18,003 nucleotides of DNA, from the NCBI GenBank assembly GCA_905182985.1, contig CAJJDN010000366.1, positions 1 through 18,003 of the forward strand, read 5' to 3'. The stretch's first letter is position 1. Each line of letters begins with the position of its first letter. Below, in pieces: positions 9,663-18,003 of the stretch. The notes beneath the pieces were generated by a model that worked only from the letters and a program-made list of their open reading frames with translations, was not told the DNA's origin and did no database searches. Made by a program: the position numbers and the translations under genes. This DNA comes from Paramecium sonneborni (Eukaryota; Ciliophora; Oligohymenophorea; Peniculida; Parameciidae).

Positions 9663-11265
9663 ATGGAAAATCAGTCTACAATTACGTTATTGGATGCAAA
9701 AGGAAAAGTAAATGGGATTCTTTAGATATAAATATACATAATATATTTTTAATAAGCTTCTCGCCTTGATAATAGATCTGATCATAGATATTATGATATG
9801 AACTAATTACCTCTTCCTGAATTAAAAATTGCTTGTGTTTAAATAATGGTTGATAATCGTAAGCATTAAAGTAATAAGAGATGATAAAGGATTTTATATA
9901 AATAAATTAATGCAACTACGTAATATCTGTCTTCATTCCATAATTTAAGGATGAAGTTACTTCTAAAATGAGAACGGTGAACTTTTTTCTAAAAAAATTG
10001 AGTAACACATCAGCTCTTAATATTTTCATAATTTACCATGATGCTTAACATTTTTGAAAACTATTTCATTACATAAAATATGACTTTTGTAGAAAAGATG
10101 GAGAAACTGAGATATAATAAATTTGAAATGTGTTGTTAAATTTACTTTAACCAGAAAGAAAAAAGTTCATTTTCCTACATTCAACTAGAGCAGGTGATCT
10201 GAGTATAAATTTGGCTACTGCCTCTCCCTTTTATTATATACAGTGATTTGTTTATAATTAATTATTTTAATAATTGCGATACTATTAACAATTATATACT
10301 TCTGATTCCAATATAGATAGGAAGCACATATAATAGGATAAAATAATAGGGTGATGGTTTATAGAATGACTTGTGAACATAAAGATAATATATTGAATTA
10401 TGTTGGAATTCTCTCATAATTTAATAAGGTCGTTGTCATAGAAATAAATTGCAAGTTAATCACTCATAGAACCTTATATATATAAAGATGATATTAAAGA
10501 TAAGATATTGATATCTTAACTTAAAAAAGGCGAGCAATTAAACATAGTAGATGAATTAGAGAATTTAAAGAAGTTTGAAATTTTTAAAGATAAATGTAAT
10601 CTCTTGAACTTGGATTGGGATAATACTTTTGATTATTTCAATGAATAAAAATAAAATAAATTAGATGAAGATGTATTAGCTTATAGTCTTTTAGAAGACA
10701 ATCAAACTAGAAATAGAAACAAATGTACTATAATTCTAATTCCAAAATAAATATAATTAAAATAAATCAAATTATAAGAACATCATTTTTATGAACTATC
10801 TATTATAAAAAGAAGAAGATTATTTTGATAAATAGAAATAGCAAAACAAAGGAAATGATAATGAAGAAAATGTTGATTTTTTTGGATTTACTTAAGAAGT
10901 AAGATAAGAATTAAAATAATTACTTGAAATTGGATTTAAAGATTGGAATAAAAAAGAATTTTTTGATTCATTACTGCTAATGAAAAGTATTGTTAAAATA
11001 TAGAGAAAATTAAAACTAAAACTTCTGATGTAGGAAAAGCTCTAAGGGAAAGAATTGATGGCTTTTGTAAAAAGATAAAATTGTTAAATAGATTGAAAGA
11101 GGATAAAAATAAATGAATAGAAAATTAATCCCTATAAAGAAATTGAAGAAAAATGTAAACATTAGCATTAACTAAAATATGAACTTGTTTTGAATAGTTA
11201 TTAAATAGTTGATGTTAATTTTTCTATAAACGATTAGGGTGTTATCTTTGATAGTTTTAACTACT
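9663..11265 (+). pseudogene. Broken ISWI-type SNF2 chromatin-remodelling ATPase
   Basis: Pieces appear in the correct ISWI order. LPLPELKIACVQI (9804-9842) corresponds to LPPKKEVKIYVGL. INKLMQLRNICLHS (about 9901-9940) corresponds to NILMQLRKCCNHP. A KM...LLxKL run before about 10020 is followed by DGETEI (10097-10114) and KFIFLHSTRAGDLSINLATA (10163-10222), helicase motif V. VMVYRMTCEHKDN (10351-10389) corresponds to VIVYRLVTENTVE, and NSLIIQQGR (about 10407-10433) to the conserved VIQQGR. Further on, LEIGFKDWNKKEFFD (10923-10967) and FITANEKY match the start of the SANT domain. A one-base deletion at 10967 separates those last two, and the second frame ends at TGA 11114-11116. In-frame TGAs and shifts also occur near 9890, 10050, 10120 and 10245-10350. 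Motifs I-III (Walker A, DEAH) are not visible upstream. ISWI proteins slide nucleosomes; this copy cannot encode one. Confidence 0.75.
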
Positions 11266-11406
11266 ATTTTAATGATTAATTAAACATTTATTTTATTTAT
11301 TTTTAACTGTTTTGCTTTACAAGTTTATTATTGATTAAATATAAGTAAAATAATATTTACTATATAGTATCCATAATAAAAATTAATTAGAGATTATAAA
11401 GAATTC

Positions 11407-11437
11407 ATATATAAAAGAATTTCATTCTTTTATATAT
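11407..11437. repeat. Inverted repeat, 13-bp arms, 5-nt loop
   Basis: Arms 11407-11419 and 11425-11437 (ATATATAAAAGAA and its exact complement) flank TTTCA. It could form a hairpin near the 3' end of the ISWI remnant or serve as a dyad binding site. A functional role is not shown. Confidence 0.6.
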
Positions 11438-11515
11438 TTATTATACATGAATATTAATCGACCCTTTGCCATCAATAATTACTCCTAAATACTTATGTCA
11501 CTAAACCATCAGAAT

Positions 11516-11536
11516 ATTTAAGAAATATTCTTAAAT
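11516..11536. repeat. Inverted repeat, 9-bp arms, 3-nt loop
   Basis: ATTTAAGAA (11516-11524) and its exact complement (11528-11536) flank ATA. In AT-rich spacer DNA such dyads can occur by chance. Confidence 0.4.
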
Positions 11537-11683
11537 TTTCTAGTTTATAAAATTTTATAATAATGTCATAAATTTGAAATAGAATTATGAATCAATGAAA
11601 AGAGATTTATGATTTAATATTGAGAATAATTTTATTATAATCAATATATAAAAATTATATATAAAATATTAAATACTGAAATA

Positions 11684-12581
11684 ATGTAGAACATTTAGAA
11701 GTTTTCTCAATATGAATGGTCCTCTGATAGTCCTCATAAGAAGTTTTTTAACTTGCTTATAGAGTTATAAATTGTTGGATTCCTTTCATATCCCGAAACC
11801 TTTCTAGATATTTGTTAGAATATTAAGAAAAGATACTACAGAGAAGGGAAGGATTGTATATACTGAAATTGAAGAATAAACATATTAACAGAAGTTAACT
11901 CCACTAGAGCCAATATAATGGAAGATAGCTCTAGATGAAGAGAAACATAAAGATTTATAGCAAAGAGTAGATGAGGTTTAATTGAAATCAACCAAGATCC
12001 TAACAGCCTTTTAAAAGTTGAAAATGGAGGATAGAGAAAAATTTAGGTTGGATTGTGAAGCTGCTACTGATCTAGTGACTTAACCATGGGTATAGGAAAT
12101 ATAGTAAAGAAAGAAATGGAATGTTAAAGAAATAATTGATATAAATACTTTTATTCAATTAAAGTAAATGTAGCTAAAGGATTAAATGCAACTTAGAAAA
12201 GAGAAAACCAATGCCATAAATTGTTAGAAAGAAAAGGAAGCCACTATGATAGAAATTAAATATAATAATATAATAAATATAATTAATCATAAATCATTTA
12301 ATTACTTATATTTTAATAATTTTTTAGAATATGTTGATTTGTTTTAATTAAAATGTTAAGGTTTTAATAAATTAAAAAGTACTGATAATTTAAATTTATT
12401 TGTATAATTAAGTTATATAATTGATAATTAAGAGTGTAAGGTAAGTACAATTATGGAAAATAATCAAATTATATTAGATTCTATATATAATATATTTAAA
12501 TTATTTTAAATTAATATGAAGAATAGCAAAATCAATTTTCACCAGTTTCCAATTCAGAAGCTAACTAAAAGATTGGTTTGA
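11684..12581 (+). CDS. Two-exon gene, weak HMG-box-like segment
   Basis: ATG 11684 opens a frame that runs to 11813. A 28-nt GT-AG intron (11814-11841, phase 1) removes a frame break, and exon 2 stays open to TGA 12579-12581, giving 289 residues. The first 185 or so residues look like real protein. They are charged and helical, with KLTPLEPIQWKIALDEEKHK, then STKILTAFQKLKMEDREKF, then a Trp/Lys-rich stretch. The aromatic and basic spacing resembles an HMG box (an architectural DNA-binding fold), but I cannot confirm it without a profile search. From about 12250 the frame becomes Asn/Ile/Tyr-rich and overlaps the end of the minus-strand CBM20 gene, so the true stop may lie earlier. A 37-nt intron at 12440-12476 would lead to TGA 12517-12519. 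No internal TGA occurs. Confidence 0.6.
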
Positions 12582-13143
12582 ATTGAGAAAAATTTGAAAT
12601 AGTGTCATTCGAATTACATCATATGATTTCATCTTAAAGTAAGGAATTTCCATTACTTTCTTATTCAGAGTCCTATAATTTTAATATATATAATAAATTA
12701 CTGAATCATCATTTGAATCATATAATTTGTCATTTAGTTAAATAAAAACTTTTCTTGTACTTTCTAAAATATTTATTTAATTTAAATTAAGTATCTGAAA
12801 TTTTCTTTTTATATTATAAATGTTAAAACAATAACTAATTTTTATGTTTATATAGATATCACCATATCTAAAAATATCGATTTTCACCGCATTCCCAAAA
12901 TGAATTACAAACCATAAGTGATTATTAATTTGAATTCAACTAATTAATCTAGAAATAGATATATTATATACTTAATTCAACTTCTAAAGCATAATCACTA
13001 TACCAAATAGGATAAATTTCATTATTAGTTATTAATTTAAATCCTGGATTCCAATTCCTTAATTATGGATTGTTTCCAACAATTCTCACCATTTTACTAA
13101 GTTCTGTTGAACATTTCACTCGAAATAACACTTAAGCTTTCAT
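12532..13143 (-). pseudogene. CBM20 starch-binding-domain gene, frameshifted
   Basis: ATG 13143-13141 starts MKAQVLFRVKCSTE. VRIVGNNPQLRNWNPGFKL and YPIW follow, the N-terminal half of a CBM20 carbohydrate-binding module (VGNxPQLGNWxP). A 23-nt GT-AG intron (12949-12971) leads to a VEFKLII strand. A +1 shift near 12915 is then needed to reach FWECGENRYFQ (12871-12897), the conserved CBM20 end (WExGxNR). Likely introns follow at 12835-12862 (GTGATA...TTAG, 28 nt) and 12673-12701 (29 nt). They lead into an acidic, Ser-rich tail (DSEQESNGNSLLQDE) with an in-frame TGA at 12621-12619 and a final TGA at 12534-12532. CBM20 domains bind alpha-glucans or occur in glucan and laforin-like enzymes; no catalytic domain is visible. 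Damage is slight, so a sequencing error at each of two sites could restore a gene. Frames and introns fit together closely. Confidence 0.65.
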
Positions 13144-13149
13144 TTAACA

Positions 13150-13560
13150 ATATTTATTATTATAGATAAACTTAAATCATTATCTATTAGTTTTTGTATT
13201 GTTTCATATTAAAAATGTGAATCTATTTCCTCATCTTCAATCTATATCTTATCTTAATAGATCACTAATATCAATTGAATATTCTCCTAAATATAATATT
13301 AATAAAATGAGGTTTTTAAACAAATTATTCTATTGTTGTTATTATTTTCACAACTACTCTAGCTATGACTAAATTTTAGAATTTAAAAAAACTTGGGTAT
13401 GAATATTTTTGTTGATCAATATTTGACAAAAGAATCCAATGAAATGGAAAAATTCTAGATATTTAAAAGGATTAGCTTAACCGTTATAATTCTCTGTAGT
13501 TCAACTACCTTATTAGGTCCACTAAAATTTTAATTGCTGATTTAGGCAATTTTAATATCT
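13150..13560 (-). pseudogene. Unrecognised coding fragments upstream of CBM20 gene
   Basis: Minus-strand protein-like pieces occur in two frames. GEYSIDISDLLRQDI joins, after a one-base shift, to QIEDEEIDSHFQYETIQKL (about 13190-13300), and the second frame ends in a TGA that overlaps the CBM20 start codon. Further up, at 13500-13560, DIKIAQISNQNFSGPNKV preceded by LLDKF in another frame (13560-13585) faintly recalls a protein-kinase LLDxxxxIKIADFG segment with DFG lost. These may be the N-terminal part of the CBM20 gene or a separate broken gene. Family not established. Confidence 0.3.
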
Positions 13561-13941
13561 AGAGTTACAAAATTTGTCTAACAGATATAAAAATTTTGGA
13601 AATATTAAATAACATTCAAATATGAATTTTAGTGAATGCAATGTAAAGTTTTTAACTTTTAATTTCATCCAATTTATTGATTTATTGATTAAATAGTAGA
13701 TGGAGTATAATATTTCTAACAATTTTATGTAAATTAACTTTTTATTCATTTACATTGTTTTCTGAGTTATTTATAGGTTTCAGCTTTTCAGAAATTTAAA
13801 ATTATTTTCTAAATCGAGTGACTATAGCTTCTTCTTTTTTTCTAGTATAATCGATACAATTATTTAGAGATTGTATTTAAAAAGATACGCAAATAATTGT
13901 AAAAAGAATTCTATTTAGAATTTGCTTTAGATTGTATTATT
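13561..13941. other. Spacer without a supported gene
   Basis: A short minus-strand open stretch (13552-13749) reads as Ile/Leu/Tyr/Phe-rich protein and could be either decayed kinase-like sequence or chance. I see nothing else coding, no tRNA-like cloverleaf and no notable repeat. Confidence 0.3.
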
Positions 13942-14534
13942 GAATTTGGTCATCTTATTAACGGATGTAATTCTAATGAGTAAAACAAAATCGATATAGA
14001 TGAACAACTTAATTTTATATTATTTTTTTAGGTGAATTAGAAAATTCAATTTTAAGATGAACCTAAATTCACTATTCTTAAGATTATTTAATAGATTAAA
14101 ATAATTTAAGTCATTAAATTACATTACTGATATTAATTTGAATTAATTTGAAAATCTATTGAAAATAGTAACTAAATTTATAAAAATAGAGTAATTCCCT
14201 ATTAGAAGTGTATTTGTATTATAATTAAATAAGAAATAAAGATAGAATTGTATTCATTAGGGTGTTTTAAAAAATTAATATATGAAAGTGATTAAATTAG
14301 TATAGCAGAAGGAATGTGTTTAGATGATATCTGAGTAAATTTTTTTATCTATAAAGAATCTTATATATGCCAAATTCAGAATTATTTCATTTCGATTTAT
14401 CATATTGAAATTTCAATTATGAAGATCCTAAAACATTATATAAAGTTTTAATGTTTATAGAATATATGGCTTTGGTTTAAGAAATTAATGAAAACAAAAT
14501 TTTATGGTAGAAAAATTTGTTTTTTTTGAATTGA
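13942..14534 (+). pseudogene. Unrecognised plus-strand remnant
   Basis: Coding-like text moves between frames. EFGHLINGCNSNEQNKIDID begins at 13942. An ATG-started frame of 121 codons runs 14057-14422 (FENLLKIVTKFIKIEQFPIR in its middle). Then YMPNSELFHFDLSY is followed by an in-frame TGA, then NFNYEDPKTLYKVLMFIEYM and on to TGA 14532-14534. At least two frame changes and one internal stop are needed. I do not recognise the family, and no membrane segment or catalytic motif stands out. Confidence 0.35.
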
Positions 14535-14913
14535 GGATTAAGCATTTTTGAAATTATATTCTTGTAGAATTTCAGAATATATAATGATAACGATAGTATC
14601 AAGTAATAATGGGGATTGTGAGATTTTATATGATTTATAAATGTTTACTATAATTGAAAATTTGTAAGAGCAGCATAAATAGAATAAATTTAATTATTTT
14701 GTCTATGTTTTTTGTGTTTTAATTAATAACTAAAAATCAGTTTGCTTCCACAATTGATTTTCTTTTCTTTCTTAATAATAACCCGTACTATTTAATTATC
14801 TATCTTATTTAATTTTAAATATATATTAAGTCATCATTCATATTGTCTACACAGTTTTTCCCAAATCTTGATGATGAATATACTAAGATGATAATTTTAT
14901 CTAATGTTTTTAA
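14535..14913. other. Spacer, nothing recognised
   Basis: AT-rich sequence between a plus-strand and a minus-strand remnant. Frames on both strands are short or low in complexity, and no RNA gene or repeat is apparent. Confidence 0.4.
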
Positions 14914-15359
14914 TCATTCAATGCATTTAGAATGCCAAGTGGAAATGTAATCTCTCAGATGATTTTCATTCATCCATTTTTTAGAGTGTGCTCTACACAT
15001 CATATTTGAAAATCTCTACTGGTTTAAATCTCCATTATTATATTTCAATTTATCTTGTCCTTTAAGAATCTCAATATCCTTTTATCCATACTCTTCTATT
15101 CTCTTCTTAAGCATCTTTTTCATTCCCTCAATCCATAGTCTGAATATTCTTAGCTCTGAAGGATATGGTTCTCTAAGTAATTTCATATTTTCCAGATGCG
15201 ATGATACTCATCGATATCTATCCTCTACTTTAGGATTTTCAGCAATCTACTTAAACATTTCAAGGTCCTACTACCCCCAAAGCTTTCTTGTTTAAATTTT
15301 GATTTTTGTATTCTTGTTATATAGATTTTATCAAAACCCTTCCGCATCTAATTATTCAT
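14914..15359 (-). pseudogene. Basic, Trp-rich protein remnant
   Basis: ATG 15359-15357 starts MNNQMRKGFDKIYITRIQKS. Near 15275 the coding-like frame shifts to MFKQIAENPKVEDRYR, which meets TGA at 15210-15208. Beyond that TGA the same frame is open for 97 residues to TGA 14916-14914 and has the best codon character in the right half of the window: REPYPSELRIFRLWIEGMKK, then FSNMMCRAHSKKWMNENHLR, then STWHSKCIE. This part is rich in Lys, Arg and Trp and predicted helical. Nucleic-acid binding is a guess from composition. Two lesions separate it from an intact gene, so sequence error or a recent pseudogene are both possible. Confidence 0.45.
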
Positions 15360-15618
15360 TAATATTATGTTTATATAACTTAATATTATATACGTACCAT
15401 GTATTTAATCGCTAATACTTTTTACTTATGCTTCTGAATATTGATTACTTATAGGGAAAGTGATCAAGTACTATTTAGTTTATTCAATTTTGAATGGTGA
15501 ATGTGCTTATGATTAATCCCTATGAAATGCAATATATAAATATTTTATTTAAACATCATTTGTTAAACTATTTTTTTATTTAAATCAAAAGTTTATGATG
15601 GTTATTATATAAGTATAA

Positions 15619-15930
15619 ATGATTGAAAGGGAAAATCAATCAAAAGTAAATAGTGAACCACCAGAACCAGAAAAAACTGAATAAACATTTTTAACAACAT
15701 TGAAAGTAAAAATCTAATAAACACCAAACAAATTAAGAAATTATGTTGCTTATGTAAAAAAATATCTTCATCTATAATATTTGTTATTTATTTATAAATT
15801 ATATTAATACTTGTCTATTTATTATATTCTTAATTATAAGAAGAGAAATCTTTATATTATTAAATATAATTAATTTTATATAATTAACCTTAACACTCAA
15901 GTTGGTCCTAAATGTACTCTATAAGTATGA
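15619..15930 (+). CDS. Unrecognised small open frame, 103 codons
   Basis: ATG 15619 starts MIERENQSKVNSEPPEPEKT, a hydrophilic N-terminus with plausible codon use. A Tyr/Leu/Ile-rich section that could contain a membrane segment follows, ending at TGA 15928-15930. From about 15835 another frame continues with a hydrophobic run (INFIQLTLTLKLVLNVLY) and then LSHSQMNYNDVVYEF near 15990, so the original gene was probably longer and is frameshifted. Family unknown. It could be the start of a membrane protein. Confidence 0.35.
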
Positions 15931-16540
15931 AGTTATTAGAATTAAAAATAATTGTTATATTTTCATTAAACTAGACTAACGACATTATCACACTCTCAAA
16001 TGAATTATAATGATGTTGTTTACGAATTCTAATAACAAGCTAATTTAAACCTAAATTAAATTATTTATTGAAATCATTCAATCTCCAAATGTTTTATGCT
16101 TTATTTTTATTTTTTAAAGTCTGAGCATACTTAACAATTTTCTCAAATGTATAGCTTTGCTAGAAAGAAATGAAGTTTTATGATTATGTAATTTGTTAGA
16201 ATCAATTTTTTTGTTTCATTTAACAATTTACTTTTAAGATTCAGAAATAAAAAGTCTAAGCTGCAAATACTTTATACTATTATAAGTTTTATTGATAAAA
16301 TATTGTATATTATTAACTATATTTTCTTAATAATTACTTATCAAATTGATCCATCCATGAATTATATTTCTGATGGTATAGATATTTATATCTGTTTATT
16401 TTAGTAGGTAAAAACTTTGTGACAAGATTAAAGAAATGATGATAATAAATTTAATAATTATTATATAAGTTATTATTTTTAAAATTAATGGCGGAGTGAA
16501 GTACTTATCATTGAACATAGAGAATTATCTAAGCTAACTT
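15931..16540. other. Largely non-coding stretch
   Basis: Apart from the short continuation of the preceding frame to about 16080, I see only AT-rich sequence with short low-complexity frames on both strands. No RNA gene or structured repeat is recognised. Confidence 0.35.
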
Positions 16541-17186
16541 TCATGGTCCTAAATATTTCTGCATCATCTATGAGACTCTAACTTAATTACAATGATTTTC
16601 GGTACTATTATAATATTAACTTTAGAATCTATTCTTTAAATTTAGTTGATTTATTTAAGTAATGATAATTTGAATAATCATAAAAGTATTCAATTTTCTT
16701 AAGTCATCAATCTTTATAAAATATCTATACTTTTTCATCTGATATAATTATTCCAGTAATTCTATTGGTAATCTATTTAAATCAAACTATGGCTAATTTT
16801 TGTTATTGTACTTATTATTATACCAAACTTATAATTCTTCTTATGTAGAAATAAGATTAGTATTCTCGATTTTTACTAATACTTGTTATATACTAATATA
16901 CAATCTACAATGGAAATGGATTGAGAAGCAATAGCATAATCTGTTTTATTATTTTTGGAACTTTGATTTAAAATTATTGTGCCAGACCGGTAGTTATTAA
17001 TAAAAGTTTAAAATGGTAGACAAAGGAGGTTCTGTTTTAGCTTTAAACTATATTAATCAATAAGACTTTCTTGAAATCTAAATAATTATATTTATGATAA
17101 AGATTATAAGTAACTATGTTTAACTTTACAGTGTCATAATTTTCCTTACACATTTTATTAATTTGAACACCAATAGGATTTGCAAA
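16541..17186 (-). pseudogene. Unrecognised gene fragment with one intact splice
   Basis: From 16995 the minus strand reads SGTIILNQSSKNNKTDYAIA... to 16902. A 26-nt GT-AG intron (16876-16901, phase 1) then brings the next open frame into register: LKIENTNLISTQEELQVWYN, then FDLNRLPIELLEQLYQMKKY, ending at TGA 16543-16541. Upstream, another frame at about 17186-17050 reads FANPIGVQINKMCKENYDTV and needs a shift to join. The spliced portion is 142 residues, hydrophilic and helical. I do not recognise the family. No start codon is identified, so this is a fragment or a decayed gene. Confidence 0.4.
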
Positions 17187-17403
17187 ATAGATATTATTTC
17201 TTTTATTATATATGATGATGTTCTTAATACATAGAGGTATTGAAAAAAATATTATGATTAGTTAATTCTCTTAAAACTCATAGTGAAATTAATAAGGATA
17301 TTATTTTATTAAATTCAGCTTTAGATAGTCATTTGGTTATAGGATATCAGTATTAATAATATATTATTCTCCAGCTGTTCATAATTAATATATTATATCA
17401 TTT

Positions 17404-18003
17404 ATGAATAATATCGACTCTCAGACCAATGATTATTTTATGTTAATGAAATCATATGCGAATTAGTACCACATAATTATTTCTACAATATTAAACATGC
17501 TTTTAGTATCTGGTATATGTTTTATGTATATATATCAGTGTTAATATTGTAATTATAATCATATTAAGTAGACATAAAACAAACAAGGATGATAATTTTT
17601 TGGAACACAGCAAAGTCGAATGAGAGAATTTATCATTATTAGACTGATATTTCCTAAGGTTGTTTCTTATTATTCTTACTTAAATGCTCTTCCTTAAGTT
17701 AAGTGTTAAGAAGAGCTAGCTCTACAGACATTATATAAAAGTTGAAGAACCTCAATTCACATTTCATTATTGTTTAAAGTGTAATCTATTATGTTTTTAC
17801 TAAGAATTTACAAAATCGGGAGATTAAGTGTTACCTCTTCCAATAAGCAAGTTATAGAAAACAGGTTGGTTGCATCATCGACCTAATAAAGCAACTTATG
17901 TGAAGTTTAACTATGTTGTTTATTGTATTGGCCACCATACCTAATCTTTAAACTGTAGAATCCTTGATTTGAAAACTTAAAGAATCATTAAACTTCTCAA
18001 ATG
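17404..18003 (+). pseudogene. Membrane-protein-like remnant running off the window
   Basis: ATG 17404 starts MNNIDSQTNDYFMLMKSYAN, then a strongly hydrophobic stretch (IIISTILNMLLVSGICFMYI) that would make a transmembrane helix. The frame stops at TGA 17590-17592. A second hydrophobic run, VNIVIIIILSRHKTNK, lies in another frame at about 17540-17587. Later frames include FHYCLKCN and GWLHHRPNKATYVKFNYVVY near 17770-17930 and stay open to the window edge. Cys/His pairs in the last part could be metal-binding, but no family pattern was confirmed. The minus strand is also open over 17650-17940, so strand assignment here is uncertain. Confidence 0.35.

Larger units (their letters stand above)
11266..11683. 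other. Non-coding AT-rich spacer with two inverted repeats
   Basis: No frame here reads convincingly as protein on either strand. It holds two near-perfect palindromes (11407-11437 and 11516-11536, listed separately). It separates the ISWI remnant from the next plus-strand gene. Confidence 0.5.

Noticed and set aside
13500..13749. Protein kinase LLDKF...IKIA segment on the minus strand
   Set aside because: Only two short frame-shifted matches, without HRD or DFG; too weak to call a kinase.
17720..17940. DHHC palmitoyltransferase signature near Cys/His pairs
   Set aside because: The DHHC tetrad and the cysteine-rich spacing are absent; only scattered Cys and His residues are present.

Overview
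This window is one end of a ciliate macronuclear chromosome, most likely from Paramecium. Three things point there. The left edge is a CCCAAA telomere (five repeats). Coding stretches are full of in-frame TAA and TAG, which Paramecium reads as glutamine, leaving TGA as the only stop. Introns are tiny (20-32 nt) and almost all GTA...TAG or AAG. The DNA is strongly AT-rich. All translations below use the ciliate code, so standard-code ORFs in this window are mostly misleading. Assignments come from reading the sequence and recalled family motifs; no database search was run.

Layout. 1-33 is telomere, joined directly to an open, truncated reading frame (35-310). 421-1065 (-) is a decayed NEK-type protein kinase. 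1108-4711 (+) is the best gene in the window: a 979-residue protein with an N-terminal B-box-like zinc module followed by 22 tandem tetratricopeptide (TPR) units. Each unit is encoded by its own 102-nt (twice 99-nt) exon, and there are 24 micro-introns. About 4770-7600 (-) holds a degenerate TPR gene. It is interrupted by a perfect 1058-bp direct duplication (5253-6310 and 6312-7369) around a single N, almost certainly an unmerged contig overlap.

7951-9345 (-) carries unidentified coding remnants. About 9663-11265 (+) is a clear but broken ISWI-type (SNF2 family) chromatin-remodelling ATPase, with the C-terminal half of the motor and the start of the HAND-SANT-SLIDE region. 11684-12581 (+) is an apparently intact two-exon gene with a weak HMG-box-like segment. 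It converges with 12532-13143 (-), a CBM20 starch-binding-domain gene that has one frameshift and one internal TGA. From 13150 to the right edge are further unidentified fragments on both strands (13150-13560 -, 13942-14534 +, 14914-15359 -, 15619-15930 +, 16541-17186 -, 17404-18003 +), most of them disrupted.

Overall the region looks like a subtelomeric graveyard: two genes read intact and the rest are copies of nuclear or signalling genes in decay. No operon-like cooperation is visible and none would be expected. The most distinctive structure is the exon-per-TPR gene, including one GC-AG intron confirmed by the exact 102-nt exon metric, and several 3n introns without a stop.
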